From assembly GCF_051465645.1 (NCBI RefSeq), contig NZ_CP195790.1, positions 2,728,001 to 2,792,000 on the forward strand: 64,000 bases of DNA, in the 5' to 3' direction. A program made the translations under genes and the position numbers. The notes below the pieces were generated by a model. The model saw nothing but the letters and a program-made list of their open reading frames with translations. It was not told where the DNA came from and ran no database searches. Shown here one piece after another: positions 1-8,271 of this stretch. Numbering within the stretch: position 1 is the stretch's first letter; each line of letters starts with the position of its first letter. The DNA comes from Planctomicrobium sp051465645 (GTDB lineage: Bacteria > Planctomycetota > Planctomycetia > Planctomycetales > Planctomycetaceae).

Positions 1-2
1 TG

Positions 3-467
3 CCGATGGGAGGCGGAATGGACGGGATGCCAATCCGTGGGTATGCATCAGGCGGACTGGTCACTGGACCGTCGGGAATTGATCAGGTTCCGGCAAGGCT
101 CTCGGCTGGGGAGTTCGTCATGAATCGCGATGCCGTCGCCGCAATTGGAGTGCAGAGGCTGGAGCACATCAACAGTACCGCCGGCCGGTCAGGTGCTTCC
201 GACTCAGAAACTGTTCAATCAAACTTGCACACTTCTGTTGCGACTCCGTCATTTCCTGTCCCACGAGCGATGACGGTTGCGTATGGAGCAACGAGCAATG
301 CGGCATCGCCATCTGTCAGGAATTCGTCAACGTCGACAACGTCAACACAGATGCTGAACAACAACTTTGGCGGAATTCAAATCCACGTGCGAGAAACCGC
401 TGACGTTCAGGAATTATTTCGAGAGATGCGCGTCGATGGAATCGGTCTGCGGCACCGGCGCGGATAG
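3..467 (+). CDS. Phage tail tape-measure protein, C-terminal end (partial)
   Basis: The gene is cut by the left edge: the frame is open from base 3 and only the last 155 codons are present. The segment ASGGLVTGPSGIDQVPARLS, followed by GEFVMNRDAVAAIG, is the typical C-terminal signature of tape-measure proteins of tailed phages, which set tail length and are packed inside the tail tube. After it comes a Ser/Thr-rich linker and a short conserved-looking end. The next genes on the same strand also look like tail proteins, which supports the call. Whether this is an intact prophage, a gene-transfer agent or a remnant cannot be judged from this window. Confidence 0.7.
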   Translation, partial: PMGGGMDGMPIRGYASGGLVTGPSGIDQVPARLSAGEFVMNRDAVAAIGVQRLEHINSTAGRSGASDSETVQSNLHTSVATPSFPVPRAMTVAYGATSNAASPSVRNSSTSTTSTQMLNNNFGGIQIHVRETADVQELFREMRVDGIGLRHRRG

Positions 468-574
468 GAAATTCGTCACCCGTACATCAACGTGAGACAC
501 CCCGAGTGACGGTGCCCTGTTCCATGCCTGGGTAACAGCGAGACGGCATCGCGTTTGAAAGGAAGCAACTCCGA

Positions 575-1003
575 ATGTTTCAGTTTGCGCCAGCGATTGT
601 TCGTGACCTTGATCTCATTCCTTTTCCCCGTCCGATCCTGAGTTGTCAGGTTCACGACAGCTGGGACTATCTCAAGATGAAGGTCCCGAATCGGGATGGA
701 AACGAAATCTCGGGGATTTCGCAGGATGGCGTCTCCATTTCAATTGAAGGTCAGATCGGAAGCGTCTCAGGCAGCCTGAAGTTGAGTGAGGCGGAAATGC
801 TTTCTGCAGCCGAAACTCTGCGAGAGGCATTGAACGCTTCTGGAGAAACAGGATATGTCCTATCCCTCTTCAATGATGACGCAGACAATCGACGTTACTT
901 CCAGAACTGCTTGACCACTCGATTTGAAATCGACTTTTCCAACCCAGCGATCTATTCCTATTCCGTCTCCATCTTTGCAGCTGACCCAACGCTCTACGGT
1001 TAG
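575..1003 (+). CDS. Small phage tail/virion-like protein, 142 aa
   Basis: An intact reading frame with a good ribosome-binding site (AAGGAAG about 10 bases before the ATG). The sequence is mostly beta-type with no signal peptide and no membrane segment. I do not recognise a named family. Its place between a tape-measure gene and a tail-hub-like gene is where distal-tail or baseplate proteins lie in siphophage-like clusters, so a tail-tip role is an inference from position only. The stop codon TAG at 1001-1003 is the first three bases of a dispersed repeat copy (1001-1100), so the present C-terminus (...FAADPTLYG) may have been set by the arrival of that repeat. Confidence 0.7.
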   Translation: MFQFAPAIVRDLDLIPFPRPILSCQVHDSWDYLKMKVPNRDGNEISGISQDGVSISIEGQIGSVSGSLKLSEAEMLSAAETLREALNASGETGYVLSLFNDDADNRRYFQNCLTTRFEIDFSNPAIYSYSVSIFAADPTLYG

Positions 1004-1100
1004 GCCGGTTCGGACTCTCATGTGTCCATGCAGCAGTCGCCCGGCTGATAGAAGACGGCGTCACTTTATGCCAGAAACGCTGCCTCACTTCTGGATGTGC
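1001..1100 (+). repeat. Dispersed stop-codon repeat, copy A
   Basis: A diverged copy of the roughly 105-bp repeat seen best at 50263-50368. It starts TAGGCCGGTTCGGACTCTCA, keeps the CAGCAG core, and ends with the tail hairpin CCAGAA...TTCTGG. The head supplies the stop of the 142-aa gene. The tail contains the GTG at 1097. Confidence 0.75.
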
Positions 1101-2884
1101 ACCAGACGCAAAAGCACCAGCACTCGCTTACTTACAACACTCGCTTGAACGCCTTCTTGTCTGATGAGGCAACATTCATGAGCTTCCAGAGACGTATTCT
1201 GCATCACAACGCTGATCTCAGCGGGTCCCCACAACTCATCTCGTTGTCGGCCGTCAAATCCTGCTGGTTTGAGCTTCACCGTCAAGGTGGTTGCGGGAGC
1301 GGGCAACTCATTCTTTCGGACTCGTTCCAACAGCGTGATTCCATCCAGATTGGAGACTGGATCAGCTTGGAAGCCACGTCAGGCGACCGCTGGTATCTCG
1401 GCCGCGTTGAAGAACGACAGGCTGAAATCCCGGCCGGTGTTCGGCTTCGTCTGGAAGGGATGTCGGTCGAGTTGAATCAGATCTTCCCTGGGGGATTTGG
1501 CGAAGAGGCTGATGGCCAGAAGCCACAGCTTTACGCAGCGACCGATCTCTTCCATCTCGATCCAGACGAGTTCCTGCACACTTATAACTGGGTCGAATCG
1601 GCAGAACAGCTTGTCAGGATTCTCATCGAGCAGAGTCTGCCAGATTCATCTCATATTCAATATGACCCGACACTCATCGAGACTCCGCGACTTCCTGCAC
1701 CAATCACAAGCATTAAAGTCCGCGGAGAAGAATCGATTCGAGCACTGTTGAAGGATCTGGCACTGCGTGCGCAGTCCGCGTCATGGGGCGTCAACGAACA
1801 GGGGCAGTTCTTCTTCCTGCGTCGTCGCGACGAGACCATCGCCACGTTTCAGGAACAATCAAATCTGACAACGCTGTCTGAGAGTCGCGATCTCGAGTTC
1901 GTCTTGAATCGCATTTTGCTCACTGGCGATTACGTCTATGACAACCAAGATCATTCAGACGATCAGGCAAGACGTTCTTATCGCTGGCGGGCCAACTTCA
2001 TTGAACCGGCGAGCCGAGCACAATTCGGAGATCGGCGAATTCGCGTCTGGCTTCCCTGGATCAGAACACAGGGGGATGGACTGGCGTTTGCGAGAGAATT
2101 CTTTCGGACATACTCTCAGTCTCAGAGTCAGTACTTTCTGGAAACGACCGAGACCACTTCGTTGCCGCGTCCCTGGCTGGGACAAGTTGAGGTCCTCTCG
2201 AAGTCGGGAGAAAGACTTGTCAAAGCTCACGCCGAGACAATCCGCGTGTTTTTCGATCATGTCCCACGATTCCGCATGATTCTCGGGCCGATCGACCCAC
2301 GCCTTCTTTGGCCAGAACCACCACATGACGAGCGTTGGGAACTCCCCAATCAGCACGCGGCTGGAATTGGTGGTCATGTCAGCATGTCCGATCACCTGGG
2401 TGGTGGAGGAGATGGGGGCGGTGGAGGGGGGGGTGGGTCAGGCAGCAACGGCGCAGGCTGGAGCGAAGGAGACAGCTTGGACGGCAGCAATGGAGAAGAG
2501 AGTCTCAACAGCGAAAACGACTCCAGCGTTGATAGTTTGGAGAGCGATTCGGGATCATGGGCGAGTTCGCTTCCACCATCTTCTGGCGGCGGCATACCTC
2601 CTACTTATTGGCCGCCAATCTCTTCCTATCTATCCGGGCCGACTTCGTTCAGTGGTAGCATCGACTCCGAATTTGATTCGGAACTCGACTCCGATGATCA
2701 GGATGACTCTGACCTCGGATCGGAAACAACCGCCGCGAGTGATCACGACAATTCCACAAACACGCTCCCGAGTTGGCACTCGTCGGGTTCGAGTCACATG
2801 CACTTTCCAACATCCTTCCCGACAACCTATCCACAGACTTCGTTTACATTGACCTCCTTCTCTGTATCGAACTTTTTTGACTGA
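1097..2884 (+). CDS. Phage tail-hub/minor-tail-like protein with acidic Ser/Gly-rich C-terminus
   Basis: About 595 codons from a GTG at 1097, but that GTG lies inside repeat copy A. The ATG at 1178 (568 codons, beginning MSFQRRIL) is therefore a serious alternative start. Residues about 55-150 (HRQGGCGSGQLILSD, IGDWISLEA, RWYLGRVEER, LRLEGMSVELNQ) resemble the barrel of siphophage minor-tail or Gp37/Gp27-like hub proteins. The middle (about 160-420) is a mixed alpha/beta region consistent with a hub. From about residue 435 the protein becomes low complexity: a glycine run, then Ser/Asp/Glu-rich blocks, then a Ser/Thr/Pro-rich end. That tail is unusual for a hub protein. The TGA stop lies in the tail of repeat copy B. 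The family call comes from motifs and position; there is no direct evidence of function. Confidence 0.65.
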   Translation: MHQTQKHQHSLTYNTRLNAFLSDEATFMSFQRRILHHNADLSGSPQLISLSAVKSCWFELHRQGGCGSGQLILSDSFQQRDSIQIGDWISLEATSGDRWYLGRVEERQAEIPAGVRLRLEGMSVELNQIFPGGFGEEADGQKPQLYAATDLFHLDPDEFLHTYNWVESAEQLVRILIEQSLPDSSHIQYDPTLIETPRLPAPITSIKVRGEESIRALLKDLALRAQSASWGVNEQGQFFFLRRRDETIATFQEQSNLTTLSESRDLEFVLNRILLTGDYVYDNQDHSDDQARRSYRWRANFIEPASRAQFGDRRIRVWLPWIRTQGDGLAFAREFFRTYSQSQSQYFLETTETTSLPRPWLGQVEVLSKSGERLVKAHAETIRVFFDHVPRFRMILGPIDPRLLWPEPPHDERWELPNQHAAGIGGHVSMSDHLGGGGDGGGGGGGGSGSNGAGWSEGDSLDGSNGEESLNSENDSSVDSLESDSGSWASSLPPSSGGGIPPTYWPPISSYLSGPTSFSGSIDSEFDSELDSDDQDDSDLGSETTAASDHDNSTNTLPSWHSSGSSHMHFPTSFPTTYPQTSFTLTSFSVSNFFD

Positions 2885-2986
2885 AGCATTTCCAGAGATC
2901 ATGCAGCGTTTCTGGCACGCGGAATTCAGCTATTGACCTATCGAGAAGGCTGCTGCGCGGCCACATGAGAGACCGAACCGGTCTAG
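2881..2986 (-). repeat. Dispersed stop-codon repeat, copy B
   Basis: A well-preserved copy in the opposite orientation to copy A. Read on the minus strand it starts CTAGACCGGTTCGGTCTCTC, passes GTGGCCGCGCAGCAGCC, and ends with CTCTGGAAATGCTTCAG. Its tail end overlaps the TGA (2882-2884) of the preceding gene. Copies A and B therefore bracket the tail-hub-like gene as an inverted pair. Confidence 0.85.
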
Positions 2987-3067
2987 GAAGCAGTGCAATT
3001 CGGCTCATCAGATGCAGCGTCAGCGGTGCAATTTCAGAATCACCCTAATCGGCCTGAAGGCGTTCTC

Positions 3068-4144
3068 ATGTTCTATCGCAGACACACTGACGGAACGCGT
3101 CAAACAGTTCCGCTTGAAAATCAGTTTGCTGGACCAACGGCAACCCCCTGCTGGATCATTGCTGGCGGACCATCGCTGACGTCTCAGGTCACAGAAGAAA
3201 TCCAAAAGTCGCCGGCCCCCAAGTTTGCCATCAATCTGGCAGGCACCGGGTTGATTCGCCCCAACTTCTGGACGAGCTATGACCCGACAGAGCGTTTTCA
3301 CCGTTCCATTTATCTCGATCCATCAGTGACCAAGTTTGTTCACGAATGTCGCGCGATGGATCTCGTCCCTGAGACGACTTACAAGGTGTGTGAGTGTCCC
3401 TCGCTGTACGTCATTGATCGAGAACGACAACGCGGGTTCGAGCACCCCCTCGGGACTCTCGATGCACCTGTCACCGATTGGCAGGATTCGTTCATTCAAG
3501 CACTCGACATCGCGTATCGGCTTGGATTTCGTCAACTGTATCTCGCTGGTGTCGACATGGTCATCCGGCCGTCTTCCAGACTCAGGTCAGCAGCCAGAAG
3601 GGCAGGGGTCCACTACCAGCGGTTCGAACTGCTGGGCGACTTTGTTCGACGCTGCTTACAGGCTGGGATGACCAAACCAGAAGTTGAAGATCTCTCCACA
3701 GAAAAGCAGTATCACTTTGATGAAAGGAAATCTCTGGACGCGGCAATTCAGACAGACTTCCATTACTTCCGCGTGAGTCAATATCTCAGACTGGCGCGTC
3801 GGGCGTTCGCTCTTTACGGTCTCAACCTCGTGAGCGTCACTCCGGGAAGCCGCCTGAACAGTGACTTCCCTTACATTCCCGTCATGACTGCAACTCGTCG
3901 TATTCTGAAGCTGGCAGGCGATCCGGAGACAGAGCAGACTCAAGGTCGCTACACCAATTCGAATGATCGACGCCCTGCTGGTCTCGGGCCAATGAGAGAC
4001 TTTCAGCCTCATTTCTGGACTGCAAAAGAGCAACCAGCCAAGCTAAAACGGATTCGATCACGTCCATCATCTCCAGGAAAAGCACTGGCGAGCGCAATTG
4101 AAGCGACACCAGAATTTCTTGTTGATCTCGTTGAAGAGGGGTAA
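3068..4144 (+). CDS. DUF115/MptE-like protein
   Basis: The frame is open from a GTG at 2993 (383 codons). The ATG at 3068 has GAAGG about 7 bases upstream and avoids starting just behind a repeat copy, so I prefer it (358 aa). The motif CWIIAGGPSL near the N-terminus, followed by NLAGTGL and later LGFRQLYLAGVDM, is the Rossmann-like signature of the DUF115/6-hydroxymethylpterin diphosphokinase MptE-like family. Members occur in motility-glycosylation islands and in many phages, where their role is unclear. No signal peptide or membrane segment. It is the last gene of the tail cluster before housekeeping genes resume. A role in modifying or sensing nucleotide sugars is possible but not shown. 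Confidence 0.7.
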   Translation: MFYRRHTDGTRQTVPLENQFAGPTATPCWIIAGGPSLTSQVTEEIQKSPAPKFAINLAGTGLIRPNFWTSYDPTERFHRSIYLDPSVTKFVHECRAMDLVPETTYKVCECPSLYVIDRERQRGFEHPLGTLDAPVTDWQDSFIQALDIAYRLGFRQLYLAGVDMVIRPSSRLRSAARRAGVHYQRFELLGDFVRRCLQAGMTKPEVEDLSTEKQYHFDERKSLDAAIQTDFHYFRVSQYLRLARRAFALYGLNLVSVTPGSRLNSDFPYIPVMTATRRILKLAGDPETEQTQGRYTNSNDRRPAGLGPMRDFQPHFWTAKEQPAKLKRIRSRPSSPGKALASAIEATPEFLVDLVEEG

Positions 4145-4500
4145 GCCGGGGCGAAATCGGTGACTTCGTTCACCTGCTTCACTCCAGAGCAATCGATGAC
4201 GATCTCACATTTCTCTTGCAAAAACTCGGAAACAGAGCCCCCCGAGGCGTAGAATTCTCTTCGAAATCGAGACCGGGTGCAGGACAGGCGATCACGAAAA
4301 GAGTATCGTCTGCACCTGACTGGACGTCTGACACGACCAATCGATCGCCCTGAACTAAGATGACGTTCGGTGCAGTTGGGACCAACGTCTGCGAATGACT
4401 CACTTTTCGCAGACGGGACGCCCCGCGAAGAAGAGATTCGACATTGCCCAGGATGGTGGGCATCGCAGCAAACGCGACAAGAGATTGTGACTCGACAAAT
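4145..4500. other. Intergenic stretch, no convincing gene
   Basis: This lies between the last tail-cluster gene and ribF. A 94-codon minus-strand frame (4179-4463) exists but has no good ribosome-binding site or recognisable motif and may be a decayed fragment. A 19-base sequence at 4393-4411 recurs at 35913-35931. This is the probable boundary of the phage-like block. Confidence 0.5.
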
Positions 4501-5421
4501 ATGGAACGTTGGCACGGATTCGAAAACTGGCAGGCTGACGGCCGATGTATGTTGTCAATCGGCAATTTTGATGGCGTGCATTCTGGCCATCAAACCATTC
4601 TGAAATCGCTGGTAGCACAAGCTCAGGCGTTTTCCATTCCAGCGGTTGTGCTGACATTCGAACCGCATCCAATGGCACTGCTGCGACCCCAGTTTCTCCC
4701 TCCGCGTCTTACGACAGCGGATCAGAAAGCAAAGCTGCTGGAAAAGTTAGGCGTCGATAAACTCATCGAGTATCCGACCGACCGGGAACTTCTTCAGCTT
4801 TCCCCCCAAGAGTTCTTTGACCGCATCATTGTGTCGAAATTGAACACACAAGGGCTCGTCGAGGGGCCAAACTTCTTCTTTGGCCAGAATCGGTCCGGTA
4901 ATGTCCAGATTCTGGAACAGTTCTGCAATGAGACCGGGCGGACCCTGACTGTCATTCCGCTCGCCGAGCGTAATGCCGAGCAAGTCTCCTCCAGCCAGAT
5001 TCGCCAGGCACTTTCTCAAGGCCAAATGGATCGGGCGGAAGCGATGCTTGGTCGTCGCTATTCCATTTCCGGCGTTGTCAGTCTCGGGGCTCAACGAGGA
5101 CGAACCATCGGATTTCCGACGGCGAATCTGGAGCAGATTCAAACCCTCCTTCCGGCCGACGGCGTCTACGCCGCATGGGCGAAAACGGATTCTGGAGAGT
5201 TTCCTGCGGCTGTGAATATCGGGCCGAATCCAACCTTCTCAGAGATGAAATCCAAAGTCGAAGCTCACCTTTTGGGGTACGCTGGAGACCTTTACGGACA
5301 GATTCTTGAACTGGAATTCATTACCAGATTACGAAATCTCCGCCCGTTTGGGACCGTAACAGAGCTACAAACGCAAATCACCAAAGATGTTGCGCAGGTT
5401 TCCGAGCTCTGCAAAGCGTAA
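4501..5421 (+). CDS. ribF: Bifunctional riboflavin kinase / FAD synthetase
   Basis: This enzyme phosphorylates riboflavin to FMN and adenylates FMN to FAD in the cytoplasm. The N-terminal nucleotidyltransferase domain shows IGNFDGVHSGH (residues 20-30), TFEPHP and the SSSQIR motif (about 163-168). The C-terminal flavokinase domain shows GRTIGFPTANL (200-210), NIGPNPTF and a terminal EFITRLRNLRPFG. The length of 306 aa is normal. I chose the ATG at 4501 because it sits just before the conserved N-terminus; an upstream in-frame start at 4444 would add 19 unlikely residues. The downstream small gene at 5555 is on the same strand. No frame damage is seen. Confidence 0.95.
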   Translation: MERWHGFENWQADGRCMLSIGNFDGVHSGHQTILKSLVAQAQAFSIPAVVLTFEPHPMALLRPQFLPPRLTTADQKAKLLEKLGVDKLIEYPTDRELLQLSPQEFFDRIIVSKLNTQGLVEGPNFFFGQNRSGNVQILEQFCNETGRTLTVIPLAERNAEQVSSSQIRQALSQGQMDRAEAMLGRRYSISGVVSLGAQRGRTIGFPTANLEQIQTLLPADGVYAAWAKTDSGEFPAAVNIGPNPTFSEMKSKVEAHLLGYAGDLYGQILELEFITRLRNLRPFGTVTELQTQITKDVAQVSELCKA

Positions 5422-5554
5422 TCCAGCTTTCCTGCCGGGTTGTGTGGAATTCGCGGCTCAGGTTCCTTACACTTCTCGGTCCTTGAATAGTTCTCAAAAT
5501 CGTGAGATGCGCACGTTTTCGCGTCTCGACGATGACATGAAAACAGGTGAAGTC

Positions 5555-5719
5555 ATGGACAGTTCAAAAAACATCGTTGACGTGAAACTGGCCCTCGCTG
5601 CAAAGTACGAACGGCTGGCAAAAGTTTCTAACAGCCGCCCAAAACGCGCTTCTCTTGCAACGCAGGCGCTGAAATACCGTCGCCAGGCAGCTCAGCTGAA
5701 ACAGCAGCCTCAAAAGTAA
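5555..5719 (+). CDS. Conserved small basic protein, 54 aa
   Basis: It starts MDSSKNIVDVKLALAAKYER and is rich in Lys, Arg, Ala and Gln, with a predicted all-helical middle and C-terminus. AGGTGA precedes the ATG by about 5 bases. The frame is open upstream to 5387, but that part overlaps the end of ribF and looks non-coding. I believe short proteins of this kind (AKYERLAKVS...RASLATQALKYRRQA) recur in planctomycetes, but I know no function. The charge pattern would allow nucleic-acid or ribosome binding; that is only a guess. A hairpin follows at 5729-5748. Confidence 0.7.
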   Translation: MDSSKNIVDVKLALAAKYERLAKVSNSRPKRASLATQALKYRRQAAQLKQQPQK

Positions 5720-5728
5720 TCTGCCCCA

Positions 5729-5748
5729 CCCACTGATTTTCCAGTGGG
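5729..5748 (+). terminator. Hairpin after the 54-aa gene
   Basis: A 7-bp stem CCCACTG / CAGTGGG with a short T-rich loop, ten bases after the stop codon. It has no downstream T-run, so it is only a possible terminator. Confidence 0.4.
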
Positions 5749-5849
5749 GGAGTCGATTCACAGACAAAATGATCTAACTGGTGTCCGCCATCAGGAATCT
5801 AGGGTTTCCCCTCCATTCCATGTTTGCGCGGGCATTTGTTATTATCGCC

Positions 5850-5872
5850 GAGGCCGCACGCACTGCGGCCTC
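5850..5872 (+). terminator. GC-rich hairpin
   Basis: The inverted repeat GAGGCCGCA / TGCGGCCTC has a 5-base loop and is followed by TTTGTCG. It lies between the 54-aa gene and the RidA gene. It could be a weak terminator or part of the RidA leader. Confidence 0.4.
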
Positions 5873-6004
5873 TTTGTCGTCGATCCCTGTTCAGGCTGAT
5901 CCGTCGAAGACGAGTCAGTTTCCTGCACGCGGCGATAGTGCTCACCAGGAATCAGGCTGCTGCACGGCACCCGAGAATCCAAAACCGATCCAATGGAGAG
6001 TCGC

Positions 6005-6466
6005 ATGTCAGTTGAATCCCAACTTGCACATTTAGGCCTGCAACTCCCAGAGGCCCCGAAGCCTGTCGCAGCGTACGTTCCGTGTGTGCGCACCGGAAAC
6101 CTTTTGTTCGTGAGCGGCCAACTTCCGTTTACTGCTGGAAAACTCCTCGCGGAAGGCCCCGTCCCTTCTAAGACGCCGATCGACCAGGCTCAGGAAGCTG
6201 CAAAGCAGTGCGTCCTGAACGGCCTCGCCATCGCCAAAGCCGAGCTGAATGGTGACCTGACTCGAATCCAGAGAGTGGTCCGACTCGGCGCCTTCGTCCA
6301 ATCAGACAACGGCTTCACACAGCAACCAATTGTTGCCAACGGCGCGAGCGATCTGATTGTGCTCTTGTTTGGAGAACGGGGAAAGCATGCCCGAGCAGCT
6401 GTTGGAGTCAACGCACTCCCCCTGAACGCGAGCGTCGAAGTCGAATTCCTCTTCGAGATCACGTAG
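6005..6466 (+). CDS. RidA/YjgF-family protein
   Basis: A 153-aa protein of the YjgF/RidA fold. The family includes enamine/imine deaminases that clear reactive intermediates of amino-acid metabolism. Visible motifs are GNLLFVSGQLPF (about residues 32-43), the central AAKQCVLNGLAIAKAEL, and HARAAVGVNALPLNASVEVEFLF near the end. This pattern and length match the subgroup annotated YjgF-like endoribonuclease; the classical RidA arginine of the GPYS/R motif region is not obvious, so the exact activity is unsure. I use the ATG at 6005 because GGAG lies 6-7 bases before it; an in-frame ATG at 5993 is less well placed. It is monocistronic. Confidence 0.85.
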   Translation: MSVESQLAHLGLQLPEAPKPVAAYVPCVRTGNLLFVSGQLPFTAGKLLAEGPVPSKTPIDQAQEAAKQCVLNGLAIAKAELNGDLTRIQRVVRLGAFVQSDNGFTQQPIVANGASDLIVLLFGERGKHARAAVGVNALPLNASVEVEFLFEIT

Positions 6467-7236
6467 TAGCCACTCAATCACTCTTGGGGAAGCCTTTCCG
6501 TCGAAGCGTAATTTGAAATCGCGTCTGTGACGGAATCAGTCGCACAGCCCCAACGCCGGCCTATCTCTCAACGCTGAACGCTTCGCTTCCCCAGCGAGAG
6601 CGCAACTCCCCTCGCCGTTGCGGAACACCCATCTCCGCAAGAAGCTGCTTTCCAATCAGGTAAACTCTCAGAAAAGCTGACCGGGCGTTTGCGATTTATT
6701 CGTGCAATCTGGATGAAACAACTCTATCGAGAAATGCAACGCATCCGAGTTACTCACGAGGCAGCGGCCTTTTGACTTCAGATCGCAAACGAGAGCAAAC
6801 AGGGTCAGTGCGACCACAAGAAGCGTCGCCCCTGCAATGAACTCAGCACGCTAATCTTCATCGCGAGCGACACTGAAGATGCCGCGACGGGACTGTTCAA
6901 GTTCATCAGCGAACAACAGGCGGACGATTCAATTCAATTGAACCCGTAGCGCCCACACAGTCGCCAACAATGAGCGACGTGATCCAACTCAACCAGCAAG
7001 CGCTGAATCAGGGCGGAGCAGAAGCGAATCGCGAACGTTCAAAACAGAACGACAGCCTGAAGCTCTTGTCGCAAAGAGCCTAACAAGTCAGCGGACATTT
7101 CCAGGAACCTGCACAACAAAGTGGTTACACCACCAGAACAGGTCTGAAAGAAGAACTCGCACTTCCGGCATGCGGAATTTCGCCATTTGCCTGCCGAGGC
7201 AGTTGCTGCTCGGCGACACCACAAGGCGAATGCGAT
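6467..7236. other. Gene-poor stretch, possible decayed coding DNA
   Basis: About 770 bases without a convincing gene. A 37-aa frame (6970-7083, starting MSDVIQLNQQALNQGGAEA) is helical and Gln/Asn-rich but has no ribosome-binding site, and the same frame stays protein-like past its stop codon. This suggests remnants of a longer gene broken by stops. No hairpin or repeat stands out. Confidence 0.35.
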
Positions 7237-7413
7237 CTAGACAGCACCAGCAAATTCGAGGTTCTCTTCCGGCACACCGGAGAACTCTCCATGATCATCG
7301 CCACCATCAATCAGGAAGCAGAAGTTGTCGCCATCAATGTCGACAACAGTAACTGCATACTGACCAAGCTGAAGAGTTTCACCGACTCGCAATTCGATTT
7401 GATACTCTTGCAC
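7237..7413 (-). CDS. Small CsrA-like hypothetical protein, 58 aa
   Basis: Reading from a GTG at 7413, which has GGAGAG 6 bases upstream, gives a 58-aa acidic protein beginning MQEYQIELRVGETLQLGQYA. The segment RVGETLQLGQYAVTVVDIDG looks like the first strands of CsrA-type RNA-binding proteins (the RRVGETLxIGDxVxVTV pattern), but the remainder is not CsrA-like: it is acidic with the end EENLEFAGAV. The frame is open further upstream to 7584, but those residues look random. A post-transcriptional regulator is one possibility and a simple beta protein another. It lies alone in a gene-poor zone. Confidence 0.5.
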   Translation of the reverse strand: MQEYQIELRVGETLQLGQYAVTVVDIDGDNFCFLIDGGDDHGEFSGVPEENLEFAGAV

Positions 7414-7584
7414 TACGTCTCTCCGAGATGACAGACCAGAGATAGTCAGGACACCATTTGAAAAGATGTCCTCTGAAATGAGGGGGAAGTACGGACTATA
7501 ACAACGAGATGTCAGTCTCGCCAACTGAAAATACGTCGACCATTTTTTTACTGCAGTTTGATCGCTTGTGATGCGCGATGTCAC

Positions 7585-8271
7585 ATATCAAAAGCTCAAC
7601 CATTGAAGATCGTTTCACATGACGAAACACTGGGCTTGATTCAACAATTATCTTTCCTTCCTTTCTCGGAATTCATCTGGTACTGCTGCATTCACTCGTT
7701 CAAAACCGTGACCATGTACACGAACCAGATGAATGAATGCTCCAAGTTCTTCCATGTGAATCAATCGGACAAATGCATTTCCGGCGACCTTGGAATTTGA
7801 ACTCTTTAAAGAGTCTTGACTCATTGATCCAGTCACCTGTTATGACGTGGAAATTCCGCGGCCTTTCTCAGCAAGCACTGGTTGAGAGAGCCCCATGAAT
7901 TCTGGTACGTTGCTCCGATTCTTATTTGCGATGCACACGAATCAATTCGTGTCATCCTGCAACCAGGGAATGTCCTTGTGCAACCGCAAGTGGTTTCACA
8001 AAGAAGATCAATGAAGTGGCAGATGGAACTCCAGATTCAACGATGTCTTCAGCTCTTCACAAGAGATTGAGCACAGAGAATCCTGAATGCCATTCAACAA
8101 AGAGAGAGAGTTGTGAGTAATGACGTGATGATCGTCGGGACATGGAGAAGAGGTGAGTGACAACCAACGATTGCCACCTCGCCACATGATCGAGCATCCC
8201 GTATCCGCGTCACTGTCGGACAACATCACAAGCATCGGGTCAGATATCTCAACAAGAACGTGGAAGACATC
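7585..8271. other. Intergenic stretch, no recognised feature
   Basis: About 690 bases. Short frames exist on both strands, none with a domain, a good ribosome-binding site or consistent codon use. It ends at the ribosome-binding site of the oxidoreductase gene. Confidence 0.4.

Noticed and set aside
4179..4463. A 94-codon minus-strand frame between the tail cluster and ribF
   Set aside because: No ribosome-binding site, no domain; contains the 19-mer repeat. More likely a decayed fragment or chance.
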